A stretch of DNA of 64,000 bases from assembly GCA_026413225.1 (NCBI GenBank), contig CM048557.1:59014987-59078986 (forward strand). The letters run 5' to 3'. A program made the translations under genes and the position numbers. Shown here in pieces: positions 1-13,100 of the stretch (positions are counted from its first letter, which is position 1; each line of letters opens with the position of its first letter). Below the pieces are notes generated by a model. It saw only the letters and a list, made by a program, of their open reading frames with translations. It was not told where the DNA came from and searched no databases. This DNA comes from Otis tarda. Its lineage: Eukaryota > Chordata > Aves > Otidiformes > Otididae.

Positions 1-934
1 AGATTTCAGAGTTACCAGCTCATACTTACTGTTGTGAGTTGTCTTGCTGAAAACTGTAGCTGTAGTACAGAGTGCAGTTGCAGGTATAAAATAACTGTAA
101 TTCATTCTGTAGAGAGATAATGTATGTTTATTCATTGTGGAGATTACACATTTTTCATTAGGAATACAGATGAATGCTATTAGGAAAACAGACTCTTAAT
201 ACTGCTTTATCAGTAACACAGGAGTAGCCCAAATGCCAGTGTATTTATGAACTTGAAAAAGATATTTGAACAAAATGGAGGTAAAACTATGCTTTGATCT
301 GCAATGGCAGAATTAGCAAAATACAGAAGTTACTTTAGTGGCTTAGTTGCTGGGATTGGTAGTGTCTGTTCGTGCTTTTCAGAAATTATTTTCAAGATGT
401 TTTGCAAGACACACTGAAAGTTGTGTGGGAAGGAGAGTGAGAACACCCTGATACTGTGTCAAATTGAACTGATGCTTCCTGTAGGCCATAACTGGTTTCA
501 AATATCTTGTTGTCCGTGTTTCTCCTTTGCCTTGCAGAGCAGCAGATTTTTTTGACAGAGTTTGTAATTCTTTAAGTTACTTCAGATCCTGTGAAGGATA
601 CTTTGACTTTTTTCAAAGAAGATGTAAGTGATTATAACTTTGTCCGTTCTTTCTATGTGCTCCTTGCATGTCTTAATCTTGAGTAAGCGGTCTTGGAAGG
701 TAGTCCATATTCCATCTTCACATTGTGCTTTTCTGCTGGCTGTGACTAGAAATGTCAGCGGTAATGTTTTTGTGGTGTAAATATCTGACTGTTTAGGTAA
801 AAATTTACATTCCTGTCAAAGTCTGAAAGATCCCTTATGTTGGGTTAGGTACTGACATAGCATCAGGCATCTGTCCATGGTGTTTTCCCTGAGCTTGGGC
901 TGCCTTTGATCTGAAGCCAAAAGGTTACTGATCA

Positions 935-1185
935 CCATGAGCTTCTGTCAGGTTCCTCTCTCCGCCCCTGCTTCAGCTTCTTCACATCTTCACTTTTTTT
1001 TTTCTTTCCTGTTTTTCCCCTTCTTAAATACATTATCACAGAGGCATTATGAGAGAACGTCTTGCTACCAGTTGGCTTGGCCCTGGCCAGCAGTGGGTCC
1101 ACCCTAGGCCTGGCAGAGTCCACTGGACAAAGGGGAAACAACTTCCAGCAGCTTCTTAGAGAAGCTGCCACCATAACCCGCCCCT
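935..1185 (-). mobile_element. ERVL-type LTR fragment
   Basis: The minus strand matches the 5' part of the solo LTR at 8603-9658. Shared blocks include AGAAGCTGCTGGAAG-type sequence, ACCCACTGCTGGCCA, and ATAATGTATTTAAGAAG around the TATA-like box. Only the upstream LTR part is present and it is more diverged, so it is either an older insertion or a related subfamily. Boundaries are approximate. Confidence 0.65.
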
Positions 1186-1614
1186 CACTAAATAAAACTA
1201 ACAGAAGTTCTTAAAGCAACCAAGTGCTATCTAGCTATTGCATTTCTCCTTCCTTTATATTTATATGTCCCTTTTGACAATGTGTAAACATAAGGAAAAA
1301 AACCTTTTGAATGAGCAGCATATTGCATTTAAACTTCAAGTATGCAATTTATTTCTTAAAGGAGAAAAACTCGGCACTTTCATTTCAGAAAGAACCCAAC
1401 ATGTGTTTCTTTTTTGTGAAAAATAACTGACCTGAAGATACTTTTGTCTAACCATACTTGCTAAAAATAATAATGCCTCTTTGCAGGAACTGTTTCTGAG
1501 CTTAAAAAAAATTACAAAAAATACCAATTTCTTAATTAAATGGAAAGCAGAGGCCAAAACTCGCGCTTCAGGAGTAATACAGACCAAATTCAGCATGCAG
1601 AGCAGTAACCGTTA

Positions 1615-2022
1615 GTCTCATGATGTACAAAAGGAGGCTGAAAGAACTGGATTTGTTTGGCCTGAGGAAGGGAAGGCTAATGGGAGATCTTGTCTTCCCC
1701 TAACGGATGGGAGGGTGTAGAGGACAGGGCCATGCTCTTCTCAGAGGGCCACAGTGATTGAGTGAGAGGTAAGTGATATGAGTTTTGACAGAGGAGATTG
1801 CAATTGTATACAAGAAGAAAAATTCTCACCGTAAGAGTGATTAAACACTGGAACAGGATTCCAAAAGGGGCTGTGAAGTCTCTGTGCTTGGAGATACTTA
1901 AAACTTGACTGTACTGTGCCATGAGCAGCCAGGTTTATCTAACTCACCCTGCGTTCAGTGAGGGATTAGACTAGTAGAAATAAGACTATCCCTTCTGTTC
2001 GAAACTGTTCTGTGATTCTGTC
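1615..2022 (+). mobile_element. CR1 LINE 3' fragment
   Basis: A decayed copy of the CR1 3' end. Recognisable blocks are AAGGAGGCTGAAAGAACTGG, GGAAGGGAAGGCTAATGGG, ATTAAACACTGGAACAGG (typical of the CR1 3' region) and a final TTCTGTGATTCTGTCA. It is strongly diverged and has no intact reading frame. Confidence 0.75.
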
Positions 2023-5000
2023 ATGCTTTGTTTCATGTGGGACCAAAAAGTGGCTGGCCTTACTGTCACTTAAAAATATAAATATTACAATAGCCATTTA
2101 ATATATTTCTTTGAATTTAAAGAGCAATATTCTTATTGTAAATATTTTTTTTCTTTTCCCTTCCATTACTAAGGCACACTTTCTAATGTTTGATGCCAGT
2201 ATGCCTATTGGTAGTACTTTTACCTCTGTTAACTCTCAATTTTTGGTATTACGGTGCTTTAACTGATTATCTTTTTTTTTTTTTGTGAACTGTTTAAAGA
2301 TTAGTGACTAGAACTGCATGCAGTATTAAAAATATTGGCACACTAAAAGGGTGTTTTGTTCATTTCTTAATATTCAGTTAGCAGCTCAGCAGTAGTAAAC
2401 TTGTGGCAAGTATGTGTTTTTACAGAATATCCGCAACTCTAAAAGGATCTTCTGAATAAGCTAGAACTCGTAAGTGTTCCCAGTCAGCTATTTCACCCAT
2501 GTTTCTTTACATTTATCACCTTTTGGAAAGATCTGATAGATTGAATTCATTTGCTCAGAATTGTGAGATTTTTCTGTAGCTCTTTTTAACAAGCTTTAAA
2601 CTGACAATACTACATTAACAAACTGTGTGACCTTACTGTTTGTCTTCAGTGGTTTTTATGAAAATCTTGCACAGTGTAAGGATCTGTGGTAGAAATTACA
2701 ACATGTTTTTAATCTTCCTGCACTATAAAAACATTATGTTAAAAGTCTAAAAATCCAGGGATAATTGTCATTTACCAATTTTCTAATACTTTCCAATAAC
2801 TTGATAAATTTAAAGAATAATATCTTCTATATGTGCTCAGTTTGCCTTTTTTGGGGTATTAATGTTTTATTATAATCTGAAACTGGCCTATCCAGATTAT
2901 GAAAGCAAAGCGTACCTAAACATCTCAGGAAGTCACCTTCAATGCTATGGGTTTTTTGCTGTTAGTGTATACTGCAGTGGAAAATTAATCTGTTTTGTTT
3001 CCTCTGTATTTTCTGTGTAATGACAATCTTCACCTTCACACTCCTCTTACATTTTCCACATAAGTAGGTATTTTTAAGGATGATGAACTTAACTGGTCTG
3101 AGCATGTATGTTTATTTAAATATTAATTTCTTTTAATCCTTCAACACATTTAAATTTAGTAAACATTTCACATACAGTGTCTTGTTGTTGTGAGAAGTGA
3201 GTAAAATCTTCCTGGGAAGAAAGGTACATAGAATAGGCATCTTGATCTTTTTCTTCGGAAATGATTCGATCACAGTTGTGAATTGTGCTAATTGTATTTC
3301 AGTGAATTTTAATTTAAAAAATATAGCTACTTCTAAAATTGCAGCTTTGTTTTTAGTTTTGTGGAAATACTCCTGTGCAGAAGACGTTAAAAACTTTCAA
3401 AACTGACAGTCCAATAAATATGATTTTTCCATGGCCAGCACACATCATCTGTTCTTCTTGTGGATCGTAGTTCTTGTTGTTTTTGGATCAAATGGATAAA
3501 TCTCAGCTGAGATTTAAAGGAGATAAAAATGCTTGTTCTTCCCTTTTCTCCAATATGAGCCAATTATAATTTGAAGAGGTGAGAACGAGCTGCGTGTTTG
3601 GGCTGATACCTGTGCTTTCTTACTCAGCCACCCAGAACTCAGCCTGACTCCTGGAGCTCATAGTCATCCATCTTGACAAAAGTTTCCTATATGCTCATAG
3701 CAAGTTCTCAGACACTGCTACTCTTTTCACATTGCTTAACCAGTTGTACACTGAATCGTTAACTTTGAAACCATCCACTGTTCCTTTCTAAACGTGTTAC
3801 CTCGAAAAAGGAGAAACAAGACCATGTTCCTCAAGAACAAGCAGCAGTTCTGTTCTTAATGAACCTAGACCTCTCGTATCTATAGGATTGTGAAATGTCT
3901 ACTTAAGAATTTCATCAATTAGTATTAGATAATAATCTGAATTGTCAAAGGACTGATATTGATGCAAATTATTGTGTTACTTTATTGCCTCTTTTACGGT
4001 TTTGCTAGATATTTTTGAAGGACATGCAGACATAGCCACTGTACACAGCCCAGACATAGGCTGCTTAATTTTTAATGGTGTATACTAAAGCAACACATGG
4101 GGAGTGTTTTTAATACTTGAGCAAGAGCAGATTTTAAGGAGATTGCTTAGTTATCAGTTGTACTGCATTTAACATGATGACATGCCTGTTAACTCTTCAC
4201 TTACTATGCATCACTTTGTATCAGAGGATGTGTTCTACCTTGTTACTGCTTTTACTCTGTCTACAGGTCATTCTGTCCTTCCGCTTAACATGGCTTTGGT
4301 TATTTTTACCTTTGTGTAGTTCCTTTGCCCACGTGAAGAGTATATGTCTAAGTTCTGCTGCTGGAAGCAATGAGGATGTTAAGTGTTCACACTCCACTTA
4401 AAATCTCTAAGGGTATGGCTGTAAAATTTCTCTGGAGAGGACTCTTGTTGAGCTGAAAATTCCATGAAATTGCAGGAAGGTAGTCTGCTGGAATTTTTAA
4501 GTTACATTTACTGACTCATGGTGTAATCTGTGTGCCCTTTCAGGGAAGCAAAATTATATAAGCATAAATGCATATTTTCCTAAATTTTTATTCATACGTC
4601 AAAAATCTTCTGGTTTGTGTTGCTATGAAATACATTTTGAGATTTAAATTGTGTCGTCTGTTTCTGAGGAAAATTTTTGTTCCCATTTCTGTTCAAAGCT
4701 TTTAATAATTAATTTCAACTTCTGTAGAGTCAGCTAATTCTCTCCATGTGCTTTGAAATACTGTTAGCTACTGAAATGGCATTGTAAACCACACAGATTA
4801 AGTGACCACCAGCAGTGTTTAATAGATACAGGAATATTTGCATCATAGGCAGACAAGATGTTCTTCTGGTGGTGGTGGCTTTTACATTCTAACTTTTCTG
4901 CCCAGGATAAACACCCTTATACTAGTGAAAGTAGAATCTTGTCAGCCTAACAGAGCCGGTACTTGGCTTCTGCCCACATCCTTGTGTCTCAAATGACAAA

Positions 5001-8000
5001 ACTGAGTTAAATGATGCTCTGAGTGCATGAAGTTTTAAAGCCACATCCACACCTCTTTTAATCAATTCCACTTAATGCACATCCAAATCATGCAACACCA
5101 TTTCTGCTATAATTTGCCAATTAAGTTTTCTTTTTCAGATGCAGCTAAAATTACGGGTGGAGTCTGACTGGATTGTTATCAGTAGTGGAAGTGACAGCTT
5201 CATGTCAATTTTGAGGAGTTTTATGGAAGGTTTTTAGCTTGCATTTTTGGATTAGAGCTACCAGCTGTGTGTCTTCACACAGCCTCTAGAACTGAATTCT
5301 CATCTTGCTTCTGTATTTAAAGTGAAAGCATAACAGTGTCACTTGTGTTTCAAAGGTATCCTGTGTTCATTCAAGCCACATTGGAAGGAAAACTTGAATA
5401 AAATTGATCAAAGCTTGAAATCCCAGAAATATTTTAAAGAAAAAATATCTTGTCTGTCTATTGAGTGTAATAAGTTTTTCTTCAAAAATATTTTCAAAAA
5501 AAAACCCCTGTAACTAGTCTCAACACTGGAATCGTTCATCTGACTTTTTCCCAGAATGTTTTTGTATCTTACTCCTATTACATGTAGTTATCTGTATGAA
5601 GTCTCTTAACATCCAAAAATTGATGCATAGGGTTTGTTTTTTTTTTTTTTAGGACTGTCTGTTAGTTATTTGCATGCTACAAAAACTCCTGTGTTGTTCT
5701 TGTCCCAGTAAGAAACTAAGATCTTACTGACCTGTGAATCAGAATAAACACATCCTCTCTAAAGTAAAATTTTGAATATATACTTTGCTGCGTCACTTTT
5801 CTCACTCCCTCTTACTGGAAGCTGAGTATTCATTAATGTAGCTTAAGTGATAAAGATTCCTAAAGCTTATTTTTAAGTGGAAGAAATTAAAATAACTTGC
5901 TTTCATTGCACATCTACATTTTCTGTTTAACAAGACAGTTGTAAATAAAATAATTAATATTTTGGGAAGTGTTCTGGGAGTGAGACGTCTAAATATGTCC
6001 ACAGTTTCTGGATATGCAGTAGTGGGTCAGTCTTGGATTCTTAGCTAATAAAGCCAAGCAACTTGTTTCTGCTGTGTAAATTTGCAGATTTGTTGGAGGC
6101 TCCACTTTAAGTGTATTATGTAATTAAATTCTCCACTCTTTCTGCTGTGTGAGAGGGATGAAAATTTGGTGCAAGTTATCACCAGATGTCAGGTTTTCTG
6201 TCAGCTAAGCAGGGACACTGTGGCTAATAGGTACAGTTCCTGTTCTTAATAGAATTCCATTGTGAGACTGAAGACATCTGTTTGAAGGAAATGTACATTT
6301 TCAGACAGATGTGATGTCTGATGTGAGGAAAATAATGTCAGATTGTGCAGGAATAATTTTTTAGTTAAATGGAAAAATTCATTCACTTCATTCCTGATAA
6401 AATGTACAGATATAGTATATCTTCTAAAAATATGATTATGTTGAAAGTACATGCTTCAGTACATTTTGAAATGGGCATAAATGGCTTTCTACTGTACTTG
6501 AGTCAAGACTCAAGTTTTTATTTCCTAGTAGGGAACTGCTGGTAACTGCTGTTAGCATTTGAAGTAATTGCTGTTAGCATTTGACATGGCTGGTATTGGC
6601 TGCTAAGCAAGTTACTAAGCTCTGAAATTATTTCCTTTTCTTCTTTCCAAAACATTCTTGCTATCATGCTTGACCATTTCTTTTACCTCTGTTATATCAC
6701 ACGAGATGCCTAAATTTCACAGGCGTGTGGGACTAAGGAAGCATTGCTTGCGCCAAAAACTGAGGAAAACTATGCACTGAATGGGCAGTAGGATTTTTCA
6801 TGGAATTAAAAATAAAATTTAAAAAAAAAAACCACCACCAAACACCCCTTTCCCCTTCTCTCCCCCAAAAAATCCACAAACAAAGGAAAACTCCCACACA
6901 GGGGATGGGACTTACTGTCTATATTGAAATTTATTAAGAAGTTGCTCTCAAGAAAACCACAGAAAAGTCCTGGTGGTGTTTGGTGATACTTGTGCAAATC
7001 TTGTAATAACTGCTGGAGTTTTTAATGCTGTATGGCAATTTGTGACTATTTTAGTTATCAAGCAACCTTAGTTTTCATCTTGGCTAAGAGTTGTGTGCAC
7101 TGTTAAAGCCCTCCCTGTGAATAGGCTTCTCCAAAAAGACTTAACATATTTCTCATGCTACTTCTAGTTTTAAAGAGAATGGAGTATTTAGAAAGCTGAT
7201 TTAGTGCTGTCATCAATGAAATGGATGGAGTGAAAGTGGAAATCTGTGTTGATTTAAAAATAAATGTTACCTTCAGGCAAACTGGAACGTACATGCAATT
7301 GTGCTTGTAACTTAACCAGAGTTTTTATACAGGGGCTGTGCATTTGGTTTAGGTTGCATTAGGGTGTGAAACACTTGAGTTTGTAGAAAACCATGGAGGG
7401 ATTTTTTTTTCATGCATTCTTTAATGAATTCTTGTGATATCTGTTAATAATTATTCTAAATGTCATCATTAGATTCACCTACTTTGTCATTCAGAAGCAT
7501 CCAATAGAAAGCAAGCAGTGACCCCCGGGGTTTAGGCTGTGTACGAGCAGTGAGGAGAAGCAGCAGCAGGCTGATATGCTCTGGGGAAGTAACCAAGTTA
7601 TTTTACATTTTGGCAGTTGATTCTTCACTGAAGTATACTTTATTGTAGATGTGTGGCAGGTAACATTGGCAAGTTACTCACTCATGAGCAGTATCTGACT
7701 AGAATTACAGGCGGGTGTATGGAGTTTGGGTGTTTTTCAGGAAACAGCACTTATGCTTACAGCAGGTGGTTAGCCTTGATTAGCTGATACTTACTTCAAC
7801 CAACATCCAAAGTGGCGGTGTTTATTCAGTGGTTCATGGATTTCTTCAATTTACTTAATCAAAATCTTCTTCTGAATTACACCATGCACTAGAATTATGT
7901 TCTGTAAAGTAGCTGAAGTCTGGTCTCACCACAGTAGTGCTTAATTTTTTCAGAGATTGTTATTCATATTTAAAAATAATGTTAAAGTTTTCAAATGCAG

Positions 8001-8602
8001 TTGAACATGTTGCATAATAAGTTTGTTTTTATGCTAGGAGAATGGATTGAAGTACACTGCAAGGGCTAGGAAACTGAGGATTTTTCTTAGGTTTCTGCTA
8101 AGTGCTTTGTGTTTAAAAATAGATTGTGCTGTCATATTAACTCTATGTATGCCAGAAAGCTCTGCTGAGAATTCTTTAGCTGTTTGGTTTCTCTCTTACT
8201 GTGTTAAGACAGTTTTTTTTTTTTTCTTATGTTGTCTATTTGATTATCCTCCCTGTCATTTTTCTCCCTAATTTTCAGGTGGAATTTTTATTTCATCAGC
8301 TCAAGTCCATTTTGGCTTGTTTCACTTGTCATTTCTTATATAAGCATTCCTATTTTCCTCTTTATGGTACACTGCCTTTGAAATTATCACTTTTACTCTT
8401 CACTTTCTATGTTTAAACATTTTAATATAGTCTAAAAATTCTTATTTGTCTTAAATGTTATTACAGATATATTTTCAGGCATTTTTAAATTTTCGTATGG
8501 CTTCTAAGAAAGTTCACTTCTGATAAAAATCTTTGTAAAGCAGGAGTTTAGATGCAGGATGGTGTTGGTAAACTTTCAAACAATCATTAGATAATTAGGT
8601 GC

Positions 8603-9658
8603 TGTATTGGGTTTGCATGACAAGGTTTTGGTAGTAGGGGGGCTACAGAAGTGACTTTTGTGACAAGATGCCACATGCTTCCCCTGTGTTCGCCAGAGCC
8701 AATGCCAGCCGGTTCCAAGACAGACCCACTGCTGGCCAAGTCCGAGCCCATCAGTGATAGTGGTAGTGCATATGGGATAATGTATTTAAGAAGAGGTGGG
8801 TTGTGGACACTACAGCTGGAGAGAGGAACAGTCTGCAGGCACCAGGTTCTGTGAAGGAGGAGGGGTGGAGGTGCTCCAGGTGCCAGAGCAGAGATTCCCC
8901 TGCAGCCCATGGTGCAGCCCATGGTGAGGCTGGCTGTCCCCCTGCAGCGCATGGAGGACCCCACACCAGAGCAGGCAGGTGCCCGAAGGAGGCTGTGGCC
9001 CCGTGGGAAGCCCACACTGGAGCAGGCTCCTGGCAGGACCTGTGGCCTCATGGAGAGAGGAGCCCAGGCTGGAGCAGGTTTACTGACAGGAATTGTGACC
9101 CTGCAGGGGACCCATGCTGGAGCAGTGTTTCTGAAGGACTGCACCTTGTGGAAGGGACCCACGCTGGGGCAGCTCATGAAGAACTGCAGCCCGGGGGAAG
9201 GATTCACACTGGAGAAGTTTGTCGAGGACTGTCTTCTGTGGGAGGGACCCCAGGCTGGAGCAGGGGAAGAGTATGAGGAGTCCTTGCCTTGAGGAGGAGG
9301 GAGTGGCAGAGACAACATGTGATGAACTGACTCCAGCCTCCATTCCCTGTCCCTCTGTACTGCTGATGGGGAGGAGGAGGAGGTAGAGAAAATCAGGAGT
9401 GACATTGAGCCTGGAAAGAAATGAGGGGTGTGCAAAAGGTGTTTTAAGATTTTATTTTATTTCTCATTATCCTACTCTGATGTGATTGGTAATACATTAA
9501 TTTTCCCCAAGCTGAATCTGTTTTGCCCATGATGGTAATTGGTGAATGATCTCTCCCTGTCCTTACTTCAGCCTGTGTGCCTTTCACTACATTTTCTCTC
9601 CCCTGTCCAGTTGAGGAGAGGGAGTGATAGAGCATCCAGCCAGGGTCAGCCCACCACA
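8603..9658 (+). mobile_element. Solo LTR of an endogenous retrovirus, ERVL type
   Basis: This is a 1,056-bp element starting TGTATTGGG and ending CCACCACA, with TG...CA termini. It is flanked by 5-bp direct repeats GGTGC (8598-8602) and GATGC (9659-9663) that differ at one base, as expected for an ERVL-class insertion. A TATA-like TATTTAAG lies at 8783-8790. The central part (about 8955-9265) holds repeats of a GGAGCAGG-containing unit. No internal retroviral region or coding gene is present, so this is a solo LTR left by recombination. The open frames on both strands inside it are by-products of its GC-rich repeats. Confidence 0.85.
8955..9265 (+). repeat. Degenerate internal tandem repeats within the LTR
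   Basis: Units related to CCCACACTGGAGCAGG recur at irregular spacing of roughly 30-60 bp (for example near 8960, 9010, 9065, 9110, 9160, 9205 and 9250). Each is preceded by a GTGG/GAGG-GACC-like spacer. The units are diverged from each other. Confidence 0.65.
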
Positions 9659-10075
9659 GATGCACAGATTATTCATTGTTGATCTACTTTTATCATCATT
9701 AGACTTATGATGTACACCTGGAAAAGATATTACTGGAAGTAATTTCAGTACCTCAGGTTGTTTAGTATGTAAAAAATATGTAAAATACTATAAAATGGCA
9801 GCAGGCTTTTTTTCTACTTCATTACCAGTCAGTCCTTAAAATATCTCGTCTTAAATCTTTGACAGTTCAATGTTATTACTTAGTTTCTGTACCCTCAAAC
9901 CGCAGTGTAATCTTGTAGTTAGGAGATAGCTGCCACCACCAATAGCCTTCAGCACTGGATTCCCCAAGGACTGAAGCTTTTGAAGGGGATTAGTGTTGTG
10001 AAGCACCTGTTTTGAGCTTCACTCCGGGACTGACAAACATGTGCTTCACATTCCTTTCAGGTTCGCTTAAGCTGG

Positions 10076-10153
10076 TAGGTTTTTTGGGTGGTGGCTTTTT
10101 GGTTTGGTGGTTGTTTTGGGGTTTTTTTGTTTGTTTGGTTGGTTTTTTTTTTC
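10076..10153 (+). repeat. G/T-rich low-complexity tract
   Basis: The strand is almost pure G and T (runs such as GGGTGGTGG, TTGGTTTGGTGG and TTTTGGGGTTTTTTT). It is simple low-complexity sequence within the PPP2R5C intron. Confidence 0.7.
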
Positions 10154-13100
10154 CTGTTAAATGAGCCATTATCAGACTAATTAGATTCTAACAGCCCTTA
10201 TTTTTTTTTTCCATTACATGGAAGAATATATTGCTTTAAAAGACTCATTATCCAATGAAAAGCCACCCATTTGAATGAAAATTTAGCCAAGAGATTTCTT
10301 TATGTAGAAACTGCAAATTTTAAATGTTGTGTACCATTCTACTTAATGAATTCCAACATCTTGCTTCTGCTTTCCCCCTCCTCACTTGTGGTTAAGACTA
10401 GTTTCATACACAAGCTGTCATAGGTGAAATAACTGTTTTATCTTACATAGAGTTATGGCTAGATCCGACTGCGGGTCAGCACAGATCATCAGTGCTATTG
10501 CTTTATTGAAAACATAAAGCTTGAATGTTTACTACTAACCAGGACTTTTTTTTTTTTTTCCTGGAAATAAAGCTTCTTTAAGTAAAACCACTGGATTACC
10601 TGTATGTCCAAAAATTTAACCTACTTTAAAACAAAGTAAAATACAGCTTGCTTTTGAATTTTAGGCAGAAAATGTGCTACATATGTATGATTTTAAGCAT
10701 TGATTTTAAACCTTATTTTCTGTCATTATATATGTGGAAGTAGTTATCATATTTTGGGTGCTAGTCTTTTTCATGTGCATTACTGAATGTGAAACAGCAG
10801 CAGTTAGGAACAGTGCAGTTTCTCCAAATGCAGGGAAATGAACACTTCCAATTACAAATTTTTGCTATCTGAAGAACAGCCAAAAGGTATTTCTGTCAGC
10901 GACTCAATTCCTTGAAAGCAAAGGAGTGAACATAGCCAGTAATTACAGCTGGTTCTCATTTTGCCCCTCTCCTGAATGCCTGGACTGCTACTGAGCATCA
11001 TGGTGCTGGATAAAGGCAGCTGATGCAGATGAGGGTCATGCTGTGGAAGTTTCAATCCACTGTAGAGTACTGCTTGATACTGGGACCTTCCGTTGTGCAT
11101 CCCCCTAGTATTCTCAGCTCACCTTCTAACTGGCCTTGAACAATACAACTTTAGTATGATAATAGCTGGTTGGAATAGTAAATGTTTTCTGATAATTCTT
11201 GTGGAAGCTCTAAGTACCAGTAAAATATTTTTAATTATTGATCAGGAATTGTTTGGCTTTGTTGTTGTAGATCAGGCTGAAAGTCCATCTAATCTTCAGT
11301 GTCCTGTTTCTGATAGGAATTGTGTTAACTGCTTTAAAAAAAAAAAAAGTTGTTGAGAACTACTCCATAGGAATGTTTACAGATATAATACATGGTAGTT
11401 AGAGAAGGACCTTAAACTTACAGCTCAGTTCTTTTGGAGTAAGCCTGTGTTCTTTTATGACACTTCACATCACTTACATGTGGACCACTTTTTCTTCATT
11501 AATGAGATAAAAAGAGGAAGTTTGTTCCTCTTCTGTGCCACTTAAAATGTTTATATATCATGCTCTCTTGAGTCTAATACAAGCACAGTTTTTTTCCATG
11601 ACTGTTCCTGTGGCTTTGATTGCTGTGGTCATTTTTCTTGTTTTAAGTGTTTCTTTTGGCAAGGAAATGCTTTTACAGGATCAATAATGTTCCAAATAAA
11701 ACAATATAAACAGCAGTATGTTTTATGTATTTTCTAGTCCACTGTATGCATACAACAATATCTTGCCTGCTTTGAGTTATCTGCAGCCAAACTCCCACTC
11801 CCACGGTTGCTAGTTTTAGTGTAAAATGTATTGCATATTGTATATAATTATAGTACTTTCTTGTATCCTCAAATTTATTTTTAAGTGCTGCTAGAAGTAC
11901 TATCTTTAATTAAACTTTACCATGTATGAGTTAGAAGGTTTCTTCCCTGCGCCACCCACTTATTTCCAATAGCATGTATTAGGATAGAGTACTGTTAACT
12001 GGGAGAGTATAATCTCTAAGTACTGTTAATTATTGTAGTAATGATTTTGGTAAAATCAGTGAAAACTGTAATGAGTCTGTCACATAATAGAAATGCAATA
12101 AAAAATAAGTTCTGTAACCCAGAAAAGTATTCCTTGCTTGAGATTAGGACAGTAATTTAAGAGTTTCAAAAGAAGGTAAACATTTAAAATAAAATTTTAT
12201 CAAATGTTAGACAAACTTTTGTGGTCTTTTTTTCTGGTTTTCTGAGACTGTCTTATGTTCTTCTCTCTTTAAGGATTTAATTGCTAGTTCTGGAAAAAGT
12301 GCTAATTCTGATAAATCCGTATTTCAATACATTATGTCTTTTTTCCCCATACTTTGCAGTCTCTCTGCCTTCGTGTCTGGCAACTTGCATTTCTCTTACT
12401 CAAGATACTGAGCTCTGCTTATTCTTTGGAAAAATGCTGCCATGGTACTGTCAACTGAAATGTCTGAGAAAGCAGGCTGTGTTGAGGTACAAGTACATAG
12501 TGCAAATTACGAAGCTTTTAGTAAAGCTTTAATGCTATTTCTTTTTGGATGTCAAATTTAAAATATACTAATACTTGCTTTTGACCAGCAGAAATGACCA
12601 TGTTATCAATATACTTGATTTTTAGTTTGTCTTTTTCTTCTCTATTATGTTGTTTTTGCACATGCTCCTGCTGTGTATGGTGGTCTGTGCATTCTTTGAC
12701 TTAAACCTCTGTTTGTGTTTCTGTACGAGGAAAAAAAAAATCTACCTGCCTATTTAAAATGAGAACTTTTTTTTTTTCTTCCTGGTGTGTGTGTAGATAG
12801 TCTGGTAACTATGGGTATCTGACAGTTGTAAAGAAAAGAAAAGCTATTTTTCTTTTAATGAAATGGGGAGCTGTCAGCTGAGCAAAACTAGTACCTCTGC
12901 TGAGTCTTTATAAGCAGGAAAGTACCCACACAACTGAGATGAATTTTATCTTCTTTATGTATGTTTTGCAAATGATCAGCCATATCTCTTGTTTTCTGCT
13001 TTCAAAATTATAGTGAGTTTTACTGACCAGGAATTGTTTTGTAGTAGAATTTGTATCAACTGTTCTTCCTGTCAGGCCATGACCTAAGAACTTTAAACTT

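Noticed and set aside
8803-9292. Two overlapping plus-strand open frames (157 and 127 codons)
   Set aside because: Same LTR repeat core; no recognisable domain and no sign of a retained retroviral coding region.
8587-9435. 282-codon open frame on the minus strand
   Set aside because: It lies almost entirely inside the solo LTR and its GC-rich internal repeats. It resembles no known protein, and overlapping frames on both strands show the lack of stops is compositional.
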